DNA from: CAVWZH01 sp963765285
Lineage (GTDB): Bacteria; Acidobacteriota; Terriglobia; Terriglobales; Acidobacteriaceae
Assembly: GCA_963765285.1 (NCBI GenBank)
Contig: CAVXVR010000003.1
Coordinates: 992,001 to 1,056,000, forward strand
Length of the DNA stretch: 64,000 nt
Reading direction: 5' to 3'
In this document: piece after piece, positions 23,388-32,476 of the stretch
Layout: every line of letters starts with the position of its first letter
Numbering within the stretch: the first letter of the stretch is position 1
The notes under the pieces: generated by a model
Database searches by the model: none
What the model saw: the letters and a program-made list of their open reading frames with translations, nothing else
Told to the model about the DNA's origin: nothing
Program-made: the position numbers and the translations under genes

Positions 23388-23501
23388 AAGAAACTCCTCC
23401 TCCAGGTCAAGATGGGACACTAGTATTGGTCTCCGATTGGATGCCACCTTGGTCCAGCAAGTTTTCTGGGAACCTGAGGTGAAAATCCGCGCGGAGATTA
23501 C

Positions 23502-24419
23502 TCAAGAATCATGCTGAAAGCGGTAAGGCCCGCCACGCTCGCGAGCGGTCGCCTCGGCCACTTTGAGGAATGCGCGTGCCGCGTGCGACAGGTTCGCCGA
23601 CTTGCGATAAATCAGCCGCAACTTGCGGTGCACTTTCAATTCGCGGACGGGAATGCGCACTAGTTCGCCACGGGCCAGTTCGTTTTCCACGCTGATCGCC
23701 GGCACCAGCGCCACTCCACTCCCCATCGCCACAAATCTCTTGATGGCCTGAAGCGTGGGCAACTCAATATCCATGTGAAGTGGTGTTTTGTGGCGGGCAA
23801 AAGTCTGAATCACTTTGTCCCGGTACGGCGACGCCACGATGTGCGCAACAAAGGACTCCGCGCCCAGTTGCCGGATGCTGACCTGATGCTCGCCGGCCAG
23901 CGGGTGGCGCGGCGGAACCACGAGAATCAACTCATCCAGGTACACTACGACGGAGCGTAACTGCGCGTCTTGCGGATCGTAACTCAGCACGCCCAATTCA
24001 CAGTTGTGGCGCAACACATCATCGGGAATATGGCTGCCGAGTGCTCTTTGCACCATGATTTTGATCATGGGGTGCAGCCGGCGGAATTCGGCCAGCACCG
24101 GCAACAGATACAGGGCGGTGAACTCGTTGGCCGCAATGGCGAGCTTGCCTTTGTGCAATTCCCGCAGCTCGCCCAGCGCCCCCTGCGCGTCGCTACGCAG
24201 GTTTAGCAGGCGTTCGGCGTAGCCTTGCAGAACCTGTCCGGCATCAGTGAGCTGGCCGTCGCGGGAGGAGCGGTCAAACAGGGCCTCGCCGATTTCCTTC
24301 TCCAGTTTTCGAATGGACTGGCTAACCGCTGACTGGGTGCGATGCAGCTTTTCCGCCGCCCGCGAAAACCGCCGCTCCTGGGCTACTGCGAGAAAGACCT
24401 CGAGTTGGGACAAGTCCAT
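23502..24419 (-). CDS. LysR-family transcriptional regulator
   Basis: 305 residues. The N-terminal winged helix (MDLSQLEVFLAVAQERRFSRAAEKLHRTQSAVSQSIRKLE) is followed by a linker helix and a two-lobe periplasmic-binding-type effector domain (residues 90-290). The gene is divergent from leuA across a 156-base AT-rich gap with palindromes, the usual arrangement for a LysR regulator that controls its neighbour. A link to branched-chain amino acid synthesis is therefore likely, but the effector is unknown. Confidence 0.92.
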   Translation of the reverse strand: MDLSQLEVFLAVAQERRFSRAAEKLHRTQSAVSQSIRKLEKEIGEALFDRSSRDGQLTDAGQVLQGYAERLLNLRSDAQGALGELRELHKGKLAIAANEFTALYLLPVLAEFRRLHPMIKIMVQRALGSHIPDDVLRHNCELGVLSYDPQDAQLRSVVVYLDELILVVPPRHPLAGEHQVSIRQLGAESFVAHIVASPYRDKVIQTFARHKTPLHMDIELPTLQAIKRFVAMGSGVALVPAISVENELARGELVRIPVRELKVHRKLRLIYRKSANLSHAARAFLKVAEATARERGGPYRFQHDS

Positions 24420-24575
24420 GATTTATTCCCCGGTTAACATACGTAACTACAATACTGAAAGTATAAGCACGCCTTATATACAAAGCGTTTCTAATACTAG
24501 CTATAATCATTATAAGATTCTCTTTACTCGTACGTATACGTAAAATCAGCCTTACTTTACAAGGAGGATTCTGGG
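24420..24575. promoter_or_regulatory. AT-rich divergent control region, LysR gene / leuA
   Basis: This gap is far more AT-rich than its surroundings. It holds a perfect 12-base palindrome tacgtatacgta (24531-24542), the similar catacgtaac upstream, and repeated ttata/tataa stretches (for example ataatcattataag) that could serve as LysR T-N11-A sites and -10 boxes. The leuA ribosome site aaggagg lies at 24560-24566. Confidence 0.6.
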
Positions 24576-25934
24576 ATGGAACGTGCCCGGGTCACGGTAT
24601 TTGACACCACGCTGCGGGACGGCGAGCAGTCGCCCGGATGCAGCATGAATGTGCAGGAAAAGCTCCGCCTGGCCCGACAGCTCGACCGTATGGGAGTGGA
24701 CGTGATCGAAGCCGGTTTCCCCATTGCCTCCGAGGGAGATTTCGAGGCGGTGCAGAGCGTAGCCGCGGCGGTCCAGCGGCCCGTCATCGCCGGCCTGGCC
24801 CGAGCGTGCAAACCGGACATTGAGCGGGCCTGGCAGGCGTTAAAAGGCGCGGCCCGGCCTCGGATACATGTGTTCCTCGCCACCTCAGACATTCACCTGC
24901 AGTACAAGCTGAAGATTTCACGTCCGCAGGCCCTCGAACAAGCGCGGGATTCCGTCCGTCTGGCCAAGTCATTATGCTCCGACGTCGAATTCTCGCCCGA
25001 AGACGCCACGCGGACCGAACCCGAGTTTCTGTTTCAGATTCTGGAAGCGGCCATCGAGGCGGGCGCGACCACGCTGAACATCCCGGACACCGTGGGCTAC
25101 AGCATGCCGACGGAGTTTGGGGAGCTGATTCAAACCATCCGCCAGCGCGTGCGCGGCGCTGACAGAGTTACCATCTCGGCACATTGTCATAATGATCTTG
25201 GGTTGGCCGTGGCCAATGCGCTGGCTGCGATCGCCGCCGGCGCGCGGCAGGTCGAGTGCACTATTAACGGAATTGGCGAGCGGGCGGGAAATGCATCGCT
25301 TGAAGAAATAGTCATGGCCATGCGGGTTCGGCCTGACCGTTACGCTTATGAAACCGGAGTAGTCAGCGAGCAACTCTATCCTGCGAGTCAGATGCTGAGC
25401 GAGATCACGGGTATTCCGGTCCAGCCTAATAAGGCAATCATCGGGCGCAATGCGTTCGCGCATGAAGCCGGCATTCATCAGGACGGCATGCTCAAGAACC
25501 CGCTGACCTACGAGATCATGACCCCGCGGTCAGTCGGCGTGCCGGATTCACGCCTGGTTCTGGGCAAACACTCCGGGCGCCACGCGCTCAGTCTGCGCTG
25601 CGAGCAGCTCGGATACCGCTTCGACCGGCGCGTGCTGGATGAGGTTTACCGTCTCTTCGTGATCCTGGCCGACCAGATCAAGCACGTGCAGGACCACCAC
25701 TTGCTGGAGTTGATCCAGCAGACTAATAGTGGTCCAGGCCGCATTCCTCCGTCTCCGGTTGAGCCCCGTTCCGCCGCAATCGCAGCTTCAGCGGGAACCG
25801 GCCCATCCGGAAGGGAGCGCTTCCAACGGCCCTTCCCGATGGCGCTGGCCACTGATCTCGACGGTGCTGCACTACCGTTGAATTCCATAGCTGAGCATCA
25901 CGCCGAGCAGGAAGATTATTTGTGGGGCGTATAA
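24576..25934 (+). CDS. leuA: 2-isopropylmalate synthase lacking the regulatory domain
   Basis: Condenses acetyl-CoA with 2-oxoisovalerate, the first step of leucine synthesis. The catalytic barrel is complete: VFDTTLRDGEQSPG (Arg14, Asp15), metal ligands His203 and His205 in SAHCHNDLG, and GIGERAGNASLEE. The protein has 452 residues against about 510-550 usual. After the linker (QIKHVQDHHLLELIQ) it ends with a Pro/Ala-rich tail of about 70 residues in place of the leucine-binding LeuA-dimer domain. It may therefore be insensitive to leucine. Related Claisen enzymes (homocitrate, citramalate synthases) are possible, but leuB follows. Confidence 0.85.
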   Translation: MERARVTVFDTTLRDGEQSPGCSMNVQEKLRLARQLDRMGVDVIEAGFPIASEGDFEAVQSVAAAVQRPVIAGLARACKPDIERAWQALKGAARPRIHVFLATSDIHLQYKLKISRPQALEQARDSVRLAKSLCSDVEFSPEDATRTEPEFLFQILEAAIEAGATTLNIPDTVGYSMPTEFGELIQTIRQRVRGADRVTISAHCHNDLGLAVANALAAIAAGARQVECTINGIGERAGNASLEEIVMAMRVRPDRYAYETGVVSEQLYPASQMLSEITGIPVQPNKAIIGRNAFAHEAGIHQDGMLKNPLTYEIMTPRSVGVPDSRLVLGKHSGRHALSLRCEQLGYRFDRRVLDEVYRLFVILADQIKHVQDHHLLELIQQTNSGPGRIPPSPVEPRSAAIAASAGTGPSGRERFQRPFPMALATDLDGAALPLNSIAEHHAEQEDYLWGV

Positions 25935-26036
25935 ACTCGCCGCCGAGATGGCGAGTTCTTTGTCGTTGGCGTTTCTCTCCGCGCTTCCGCCTGAAAGAAT
26001 GCTTCGGTGCGTCCGCCGGTCTAAAATAACAACCTC

Positions 26037-27110
26037 ATGCTGCTAAAGATCACGGTTCTCTCCGGCGACGGCATTGGGCCGGAAGTCACTTCGGAAGCGG
26101 TCCGCGTTCTCGAATCGGTGGCCCGCAAGTTTGGCCACCAACTTCAAATAGCAAACAAGAACGTCGGCGGCGCGGCACTTATTGCCAGTAACGACCCTTT
26201 GCCGGACGACACCTTGCAGGCCTGCCTTGCCTCGGGTGCAGTGCTCCTGGGTGCCGTCGGCGGCCCGGCGTTCGACAAGTTCCCTTCCCATTTGCGCCCG
26301 GAGAGAGGCCTGCTGCGGTTGCGCCGCGAGCTGGGAGTGTTTGCCAATTTGCGGCCTGCGGTTTGCTTCCCCGCACTGGAAGATTGTTCTCCGCTTCGCG
26401 CGGAAGTGGTGCGCGGCACAGATGTGCTGATCGTGCGCGAACTGCTGGGCGGCATTTATTTTGGCGAGCCGCGCAAAACGGAAGGCCCGAACGGGCAACG
26501 CGTTGCGATCGATACCATGCGCTACGGAGAGGCCGAAATCGAGCGCATCGCGCGCGTGGCCTTTGAACTTGCCCGTCCGCGCCGCCGCAAGGTGGTTTCT
26601 GTGGACAAGGCCAACGTCCTCGATTGCTCCCGCCTGTGGCGTGAGGTCGTGAGCCGGATCGCTCAGGATTATCCTGACGTGAAGCTCTCGCACATGTACG
26701 TCGACTCGGCAGCAATGGCCCTGGTCGCTCATCCCGCGGAATTCGACGTCGTGCTTACGGAAAACATGTTTGGCGACATTCTTTCCGACCAGGCGGGGGC
26801 GGTCGTAGGATCGCTCGGCATGTTGGGCTCCGCCAGCATCGGCGGCTCGGTGGGCCTGTATGAACCTGTACACGGATCGGCGCCGGACATCGCGGGACAG
26901 GGCATCGCCAACCCCCTGGGTGCAATCCTTTCGGCTGCCATGATGCTGCGGCACTCGTTCAAACTGCAGGCCGAAGCTTCTGCAATCGAATCAGCGGTTT
27001 CTGATGTCCTTGGCTCCGGAGCCCGCACGCAGGATCTCGCCCACGGAGGACGGGCTGCCCTCTGTACCCGGGAAATGGGGCAGCGGGTTATCGATGCCCT
27101 CGGAGCCTGA
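26037..27110 (+). CDS. leuB: 3-isopropylmalate dehydrogenase
   Basis: 357-residue NAD-dependent oxidative decarboxylase of leucine synthesis. The N-terminus is LKITVLSGDGIGPEV. The substrate-binding Arg residues lie in the SHLRPERGLLRLRRELGVFANLRP region, and RELLGGIYFG is the loop typical of LeuB rather than isocitrate dehydrogenase. Mg ligands are seen in YVDSAAMALV and TENMFGDILSDQAG, and the NAD site in EPVHGSAPDIAGQGIANPLG. It lies 102 bases after leuA on the same strand, so the two form a leu unit; leuCD are not in the window. Confidence 0.96.
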   Translation: MLLKITVLSGDGIGPEVTSEAVRVLESVARKFGHQLQIANKNVGGAALIASNDPLPDDTLQACLASGAVLLGAVGGPAFDKFPSHLRPERGLLRLRRELGVFANLRPAVCFPALEDCSPLRAEVVRGTDVLIVRELLGGIYFGEPRKTEGPNGQRVAIDTMRYGEAEIERIARVAFELARPRRRKVVSVDKANVLDCSRLWREVVSRIAQDYPDVKLSHMYVDSAAMALVAHPAEFDVVLTENMFGDILSDQAGAVVGSLGMLGSASIGGSVGLYEPVHGSAPDIAGQGIANPLGAILSAAMMLRHSFKLQAEASAIESAVSDVLGSGARTQDLAHGGRAALCTREMGQRVIDALGA

Positions 27111-27269
27111 TCCTGGCATGTAGAGTGAAACGCTTCCGCAGCGCCTTCCCATCCTGGAAACCGCGCGGGAGTTTTCCACATCTCACTTCTCCGAAATAGC
27201 TTGCTTTTCTTCCAGCGGGAGTAAAATAAACACGGTCCACCAAGACTTTTCCGCCCAGGGAAGGCAGAA

Positions 27270-27554
27270 ATGGTTTCCAAGTGCGCCAACCCAGGCTGCC
27301 CCGCCTCGTTCCTTTACCTTCATCAGGGAAAACTGTTCCGCGCCGAAGTCGAGCCGAGCGCGAGCGAAGGCTTGAGCCCGGAAGTCAGCCGGGCCCACAT
27401 TCGCGTTGAGTTTCATTGGCTATGCGACGACTGTGCCGTGACTATGACGCTGGCCTGCAAAAGAGGTTCGGGAGTAACGGTTGTGCCTCTCGCGCGGCCT
27501 CCGCGCCCGACCGTAAGCCCAGCCAGTGTGCGCTCGGCGGCCACGGCCACTTGA
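27270..27554 (+). CDS. Small zinc-ribbon-like protein
   Basis: 94 residues with Cys5, Cys10 (CANPGCPASFLYLHQGKLFR) and Cys52, Cys55 (FHWLCDDC), a probable zinc-binding four-Cys site. A variable basic, proline-rich tail follows. I recognise the pattern as a common small protein of Acidobacteriota without known function. It ends three bases from the stop of the opposing glycosyltransferase. Confidence 0.7.
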   Translation: MVSKCANPGCPASFLYLHQGKLFRAEVEPSASEGLSPEVSRAHIRVEFHWLCDDCAVTMTLACKRGSGVTVVPLARPPRPTVSPASVRSAATAT

Positions 27555-27556
27555 GG

Positions 27557-28333
27557 TCACCCCCCGGCGTCATATTTTCCGCTGATCGAGTTCCAGCGGA
27601 TCCACAGCATTTCGGCGAACATTTTGATGCCGTCCCGCAACGGGCTGATCTGCGTGCCTTCCCGATGTGCCCAAATAACCGGCACTTCGACCACCTTCAA
27701 ATGGAACTTCTGCGCCAGATACATCAGTTCCGGATCGAAGCCCCAGCGTTCGACCTTCTGCAACGGAAAAATCGTCTGCGCCGCCGGCCGGGTGAAAGCT
27801 TTAAAGCCGCACTGCGTGTCCTTCAGCCGCAGACCCAAAGTGACCCGGAGCATCAGATTGAAAATGCGTCCAAAAAGTTGACGGTGCAGCGGCTGCTTTT
27901 GCGTCTGCAGTTCGCTGCGCAACCAGCGCGAGCCAATGGCGACGTCTGCCCCATCGTTCAATGCCTCGAACAGCTTGGGCGCTTCCTCAATCGGCGATGA
28001 CAAGTCAGCATCGCTGAACAGCAAGAGTTGCCCATTAGCGTGCAGCATGCCGTTGCGCACGCTGTACCCTTTGCCCCGGTTCCCAGGGTTTTCCAGCAGC
28101 CGCAATCGGGGATGGGTCCGCGCGTGTTGCCGTACGATTTCGGCAGTCGTATCACGCGAGCCATCATTGACCACGATGATTTCCGCATCCCAGTTGTTGG
28201 CTTCTGCGTAAGCGAGAACTTTCTGCAGCGTGGCATCAAGGCGTGCGCCCTCGTTGTAGGCCGGAATGACGATGCTGTACGCGCACGCTTTGGCTGCTGC
28301 TCGATCGTTAGTCAATGTGACGGTTCCGTTCAC
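27557..28333 (-). CDS. ALG5/DPG-synthase-like family 2 glycosyltransferase
   Basis: 258 residues resembling dolichyl-phosphate beta-glucosyltransferase. Motifs are YSIVIPAYNEGARL, IIVVNDGSRDTT, NRGKGYSVRNGML, LLLFSDADLSSPI (DAD), and DTQCGFKAFTR with the later WGFDPELMYLAQ. Such bacterial enzymes transfer a sugar from a nucleotide donor to a polyprenyl phosphate on the inner face of the membrane. No C-terminal membrane helices are visible, unlike DPM fusions. Confidence 0.9.
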   Translation of the reverse strand: MNGTVTLTNDRAAAKACAYSIVIPAYNEGARLDATLQKVLAYAEANNWDAEIIVVNDGSRDTTAEIVRQHARTHPRLRLLENPGNRGKGYSVRNGMLHANGQLLLFSDADLSSPIEEAPKLFEALNDGADVAIGSRWLRSELQTQKQPLHRQLFGRIFNLMLRVTLGLRLKDTQCGFKAFTRPAAQTIFPLQKVERWGFDPELMYLAQKFHLKVVEVPVIWAHREGTQISPLRDGIKMFAEMLWIRWNSISGKYDAGG

Positions 28334-28429
28334 CCTGCAGCATAGGATAGCCGGACAAAATTCCCGGTGGAGGTTGTTTAGAATACAGGAACAATCTGGA
28401 AGGAAGTCCCAGCGACAAGCAGCGATGAC

Positions 28430-29473
28430 TCATGCCACCTGGCGCTGTTTCTTGAGCAAGGAGAAGAACTCCAATACCAGCTCCTCATCCCAAAGGCCAT
28501 TGCGTGCTTCGTCGCACATGGTGAGGGCGGTTTGCTCATGACCCAGAGCAATTTTATAGGGACGCGCGGTGCGCAACGCGTCGTAGACATCGACGACCTG
28601 CAAAATGCGCGCCAGCAGCGGCGTTTCCTCCCGCCGCAATCCGTCGGGATAACCGCTGCCGTCGACGTGCTCGTGGTGGTTGCGGATAATCGGCAGCACC
28701 AGGCGTAGAGACTTCAGCGGACGGCAAATATTCTCGCCGGTGATGGGATGCTGCTTCATCACCTTCCACTCTTCCGGCGTCAGATTGCTTCCCTTCTTCA
28801 GGATTTCATCCGGGATCGCAATCTTTCCCAGGTCGTGTAAATACCCGCCGCGCCGCAAAGCCACGATGGAATCTTCGTCCAATCGCAAATGTCGCCCCAG
28901 ATCGCTGGCATTTTTCGCGAGCCGCTCGCAATGCCCCTCGGTATACGGGTCCCGGCTCTCCACGCTCAGGCCCAGCGTACACAGCACCGACTCGGCCGTT
29001 TCCAGTTCGTCGGTAAACTCTTTGAGCTTGAGCAGAGACTTGACCCGGGCGAAGAGTTCTTCCGCAAAAATCGGCTTATGCAAGAAATCGTCAGCTCCGC
29101 ACTTAATTCCCTGGACCCGGTCTTCTCGTTCACTGAGTCCGGTGATCAGCACAATCGGTATCAGCCGGGTGGCCGGATTCTCCTTCAATTCGCGGCACAA
29201 TTCATATCCTGACTTGCCGGGCATGATGACGTCCGAAAGAATCAAGTCTGGCGCCTCGCGCGCGATCTCCGCTTCCGCCTGCACGGCGTTTGCCACCGAG
29301 ACCACGTCGTACCCTCCAGTGGCCAGCAGCTCGCGCATCAGTTCCATGATGTCCGGATTGTCATCGACCACCAGAATGCGCGGGGACCGCCGCCGGCTTA
29401 GCACTTCGCCCAAACTTGGTTGAGAAGGGGAACGGGTGGAAACAGCTGAACGCGCCTTCCTCGGGAGTTCCAT
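28430..29473 (-). CDS. Response regulator with HD-GYP output domain
   Basis: 347 residues. The receiver domain (about 33-150) has the acidic pair VVDDNPD, phospho-acceptor Asp81 (LSDVIMPGKSG) and the Lys of DDFLHKPI. The HD-GYP domain (165-340) has GGYLHDLGKIAIPDEIL and HHEHVDGSGYPDGLRREE, so it should degrade c-di-GMP under phosphorelay control. No histidine kinase is adjacent. It is the second HD-GYP protein in the window. Confidence 0.93.
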   Translation of the reverse strand: MELPRKARSAVSTRSPSQPSLGEVLSRRRSPRILVVDDNPDIMELMRELLATGGYDVVSVANAVQAEAEIAREAPDLILSDVIMPGKSGYELCRELKENPATRLIPIVLITGLSEREDRVQGIKCGADDFLHKPIFAEELFARVKSLLKLKEFTDELETAESVLCTLGLSVESRDPYTEGHCERLAKNASDLGRHLRLDEDSIVALRRGGYLHDLGKIAIPDEILKKGSNLTPEEWKVMKQHPITGENICRPLKSLRLVLPIIRNHHEHVDGSGYPDGLRREETPLLARILQVVDVYDALRTARPYKIALGHEQTALTMCDEARNGLWDEELVLEFFSLLKKQRQVA

Positions 29474-29643
29474 TGTCAGACAGCTTTCAACACAATTGTA
29501 ACGGATTTAAGGAGCTATGGCGGGCTTGACGCCTGGTGCTCTCCAGACACGGCCTTCCCTTGCTTTCCCACTTAGGGAACTCGGGTCGAAGCCTGTGTCG
29601 TACGTCCTTGTCGTGATCGCTCCAATGTGCATAGCCTAGCGGG

Positions 29644-30321
29644 ATGCATCGACTCTCAGGCTGGATCATTGCGTTTATATTTTCATCCACTGCGGCGATG
29701 GCCGCTCCCAAACCACACATCGTCAGCTTCGGAAAATGGACCACTGTGCAATGGTTCGCCGGGGCCGGAGAAACGGAGGGCCTCAACCTCAAAGTACGTG
29801 GGCTTTATGTGGATTCGCGCCTGAAGGAGTCGACCATTGGCCTGCCACATGAAATCACTGACCGTTTGTTCGTGGTGCGGCGCGCCTTTCGCGTGAATGA
29901 TGCCTTGCCGGAAGAATCGAATGCGGCGCCGCGCTGGCGCTGGCAGCGTGGCGGATGGTTGGTGGTGGATCGCATCACTGGGCGGGTCTCGCTCGTCGCC
30001 CTGCCCGAATTCGATCCCTATTACTCGGCTGCGAGCTGGTACCGCGACTATGCGTCTTACTGCGGCGTTTCAGATGACGGCAAGAAACTCTACGCTATCG
30101 TCTCGCAGTTAGGCCGCCGTAAACCTATTTTGAAGAAGCCGCTCGGGGAATTCACGAATGACGAAGACCCTGACTCCGCCTGCCCTGCGCCTACATGGCA
30201 ACGCCAACCCGCGCGGGTAACCTTTGAAGTCAGTGAAGGTCAGAAATCGACTTACTCGGTCCGCGGTCACGCCGTTGATGTGATAAATGATGAAGAAGGC
30301 GAGGAAGACGCTTCGAAGTGA
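29644..30321 (+). CDS. Secreted hypothetical protein
   Basis: 225 residues. A signal peptide (LSGWIIAFIFSSTAAMAA) precedes a soluble domain rich in Trp and Tyr (FGKWTTVQWFAGAGETEGLNLKVRGLYVD; WRWQRGGWLVVDRITGRV). The end is acidic (NDEEGEEDASK). I do not recognise the family. It converges on the rhomboid gene 14 bases away. Confidence 0.65.
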   Translation: MHRLSGWIIAFIFSSTAAMAAPKPHIVSFGKWTTVQWFAGAGETEGLNLKVRGLYVDSRLKESTIGLPHEITDRLFVVRRAFRVNDALPEESNAAPRWRWQRGGWLVVDRITGRVSLVALPEFDPYYSAASWYRDYASYCGVSDDGKKLYAIVSQLGRRKPILKKPLGEFTNDEDPDSACPAPTWQRQPARVTFEVSEGQKSTYSVRGHAVDVINDEEGEEDASK

Positions 30322-30334
30322 GCCCAGACCGCCC

Positions 30335-31060
30335 TCATTGGGCGTGCTTTTTGAGATAAGTGTAGCCGGCCAGCAACAGTAGCCCCATTCCAGCCATGAC
30401 GTAGTTCCGCCAGCGTTGCCGTTCGTCGGGTTCGTCGGTGAGATGCCCTGCCAACGTTCCTCCCATGGCGAGGCCAGCCAGCAGACCACCGATATGCGCA
30501 GAATTGTCGATGCCGGGCGCCAAGCCGAAAAAGAGGTTGTAGGCGGCGAACACGAGCAGGCTTTTCAGGGTCGGACGAATCGCTTGTTTTGAAAACGGGA
30601 GTTTCCCTAGATAGAGGGCGGCAATCAACCCTCCGGCCAGTCCGAAGATAGCCCCGGAAGCGCCCGCACCCACAACCATAGGGTGCAGCCACAAGCTCGC
30701 CAGGCTTCCTGCTATGCCGCTGAACGTGTAGATCAGAACGTAGGTCCAAGTGTCGAGGATGCGCTCCGCTAGCTTTCCCAGATTGAGCAGGCACCACATG
30801 TTAAAAAAGATGTGGAGAATCCCAATGTGCACGTAGTTCGAAGTAAGCACCCGCCAGGGTTCCGAGCCGAGCGAGAGTGGCCCCCAGTTCGCTCCCCACT
30901 TCACGAGTTGCGAAATTGTAGGCGCCAATGGCGAGACGCCCGTAACCGACATTAAGACAAAGACCGCAACATTGATGCCCACCAGGACAATCGTGGGGGA
31001 CAAGCGCGATTGCGCTCGCCCGTCCAACTGAGGACTGATGGCTGATGGCTGAGTGCTCAC
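30335..31060 (-). CDS. Rhomboid-family intramembrane serine protease
   Basis: About 241 residues with six or seven membrane helices. Catalytic Ser135 is in GASGAIFG and His189 in NSAHIGGLLAG; the structural loop YVHIGILHIFFNMWCL contains the usual HxxxxHxxxN pattern. It cleaves membrane proteins within the bilayer; substrates are unknown. An ATG at 31132 would overlap the upstream gene. I take the GTG at 31060, just after that gene's stop and preceded by ggaggag; the first 30 codons read through a repeat-like stretch, so the start is uncertain. Confidence 0.88.
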   Translation of the reverse strand: MSTQPSAISPQLDGRAQSRLSPTIVLVGINVAVFVLMSVTGVSPLAPTISQLVKWGANWGPLSLGSEPWRVLTSNYVHIGILHIFFNMWCLLNLGKLAERILDTWTYVLIYTFSGIAGSLASLWLHPMVVGAGASGAIFGLAGGLIAALYLGKLPFSKQAIRPTLKSLLVFAAYNLFFGLAPGIDNSAHIGGLLAGLAMGGTLAGHLTDEPDERQRWRNYVMAGMGLLLLAGYTYLKKHAQ

Positions 31061-31067
31061 GGCTGCT

Positions 31068-32048
31068 TCAATCTCCTCCAGCCTCCACCGGCGCCAGATC
31101 CTTGGCTGCGTTTTTTGTTCGCACTTCAGCACTCGTGACCAGAGCGACGGAGGCTACGACAATCGCGCTGCCCGCAAGAATGTATCCCGTTACCGGTTCG
31201 CGCAGAACCAACCAGCCCAGAAACACCGCGACCACCGGATTCACATAGGCGTAGGTTGAGACCTTGGACGTAGGCACGTGACCGAGCAACCATATGTAGG
31301 CCGTATACCCGATCCACGATCCGCAGATCACTAGATAAGCGATGGCGGACACGCCTCGCGCTGTCCAAACCACCCGCGAAGCATCGCGGTTGACCGCAGC
31401 AAAAATCAGATTGGCCACTCCCGCAGCCACCATTTGCCAGGCGGTTGCTGAAAATGGGTCCACTTCTGACGATTTCCATTTCTTCGCCAGTACAGAACCC
31501 AGTGCCCAACTGAACGAACAAAAAATCAAGCTCACCGAGGCCAGCAACTGTGTCCGCCCGAATGATGTGGCGGTCATGAGGTCAGGCCAGATCAGGACCA
31601 CCAGACCCACGACTCCAAGTCCCAGCCCGATCTTCCCGCGTCCGGCAATGTGATGGTCCCCAAGCAAGAGCGAGTCAAGCACCAGGAACCACAGCGGAGT
31701 AGAAGCTACCAGCAGCGCGGCCAGACCCGAGGCGATATGTTCCTCCGCATACGAGAGTGTAAGGTTGCCGCCCATCAACAACAGAAGGCCCACCGCGGCC
31801 ATCTGCGCCAGTTGCCGTCCGCTATAGCGGATCCTCCTGCCTGTCAGTCCGCAGAAAGCCAGCATGAAAACGCCCGCGATCAGGAAGCGCGTCCCGCACA
31901 TCAAGGCCGGTGGAATCTTCTCCACGGCGATGTCGATGGCAAGATAGGTCGATCCCCAGAATAGATACACCAGTCCGAAGGCGACAATAACAGCCAGCCG
32001 TTGTTGCCGTTGGGATTCAGTCATGGCCAGGGTGGAAGGCTCAAACAT
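31068..32048 (-). CDS. EamA/DMT-family transporter
   Basis: 326 residues with ten hydrophobic helices in two homologous EamA halves. The first half has VIVAFGLVYLFWGSTYLAIDIAVEKIPP, the second VSLIFCSFSWALGSVLAKKW and YAYVNPVVAVFLGWLVLREP. Relatives export or import amino acids and other metabolites; the substrate cannot be told. An alternative ATG (MTESQRQQ) lies at 32024. It is upstream of the rhomboid gene on the same strand with only 7 bases between, so the two are probably co-transcribed. Confidence 0.9.
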   Translation of the reverse strand: MFEPSTLAMTESQRQQRLAVIVAFGLVYLFWGSTYLAIDIAVEKIPPALMCGTRFLIAGVFMLAFCGLTGRRIRYSGRQLAQMAAVGLLLLMGGNLTLSYAEEHIASGLAALLVASTPLWFLVLDSLLLGDHHIAGRGKIGLGLGVVGLVVLIWPDLMTATSFGRTQLLASVSLIFCSFSWALGSVLAKKWKSSEVDPFSATAWQMVAAGVANLIFAAVNRDASRVVWTARGVSAIAYLVICGSWIGYTAYIWLLGHVPTSKVSTYAYVNPVVAVFLGWLVLREPVTGYILAGSAIVVASVALVTSAEVRTKNAAKDLAPVEAGGD

Positions 32049-32476
32049 ATCAGACGAGAGCCGAGTCTCCGCCGATGCAGAACTTAGACCGTAGACAGAT
32101 CGAAGAACTAACGACCCACGGCGAACGCCTGCCGCCTAATGACTAATGACCAACGACCAATGACCGATGACCGCTTTTTGGGGGTTCCGCCCCGCGCAAC
32201 TTGCAGCTATACTTAAGGAAGGTCTTTAGTCTATGCGTTTTCAGAGTTCCAACTCGCACTTGCCCGCCTGCTGGCTGCAATCTCTGGTGTGCCCGCGCCG
32301 CTACCGCGCCGTGCTGCCTTCCCGCTCGCGCCCCAGCCTTTTCGGCAGCGACTAACTTCCCATCCTCCCAGCTTTTGTTTGGCTCGAGCCTTCCCCTTTT
32401 CCAAGGTGCGGAATGCTACGGGCCCAACGATCGACGACCAACGACGAACGACCCACGACTCTTTTGGGAGGAACCA
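32049..32476. other. Intergenic stretch with degenerate repeats
   Basis: Two islands of repeats built on (t/c)gacca or taatgac units occur at about 32,130-32,170 and 32,425-32,460. The frame between 32,201 and 32,476 is open by chance and reads as low-quality Pro/Ala/Arg-rich sequence; I do not regard it as coding. The aminotransferase ribosome site gggagg lies at 32,466-32,471. Confidence 0.55.

Noticed and set aside
26043..26954. 303-residue minus-strand open frame
   Set aside because: Antisense to leuB, with no protein-like pattern.
32201..32476. N-terminal extension of the aminotransferase frame
   Set aside because: Low-quality sequence without homology pattern; a strong ribosome site precedes the ATG at 32477.
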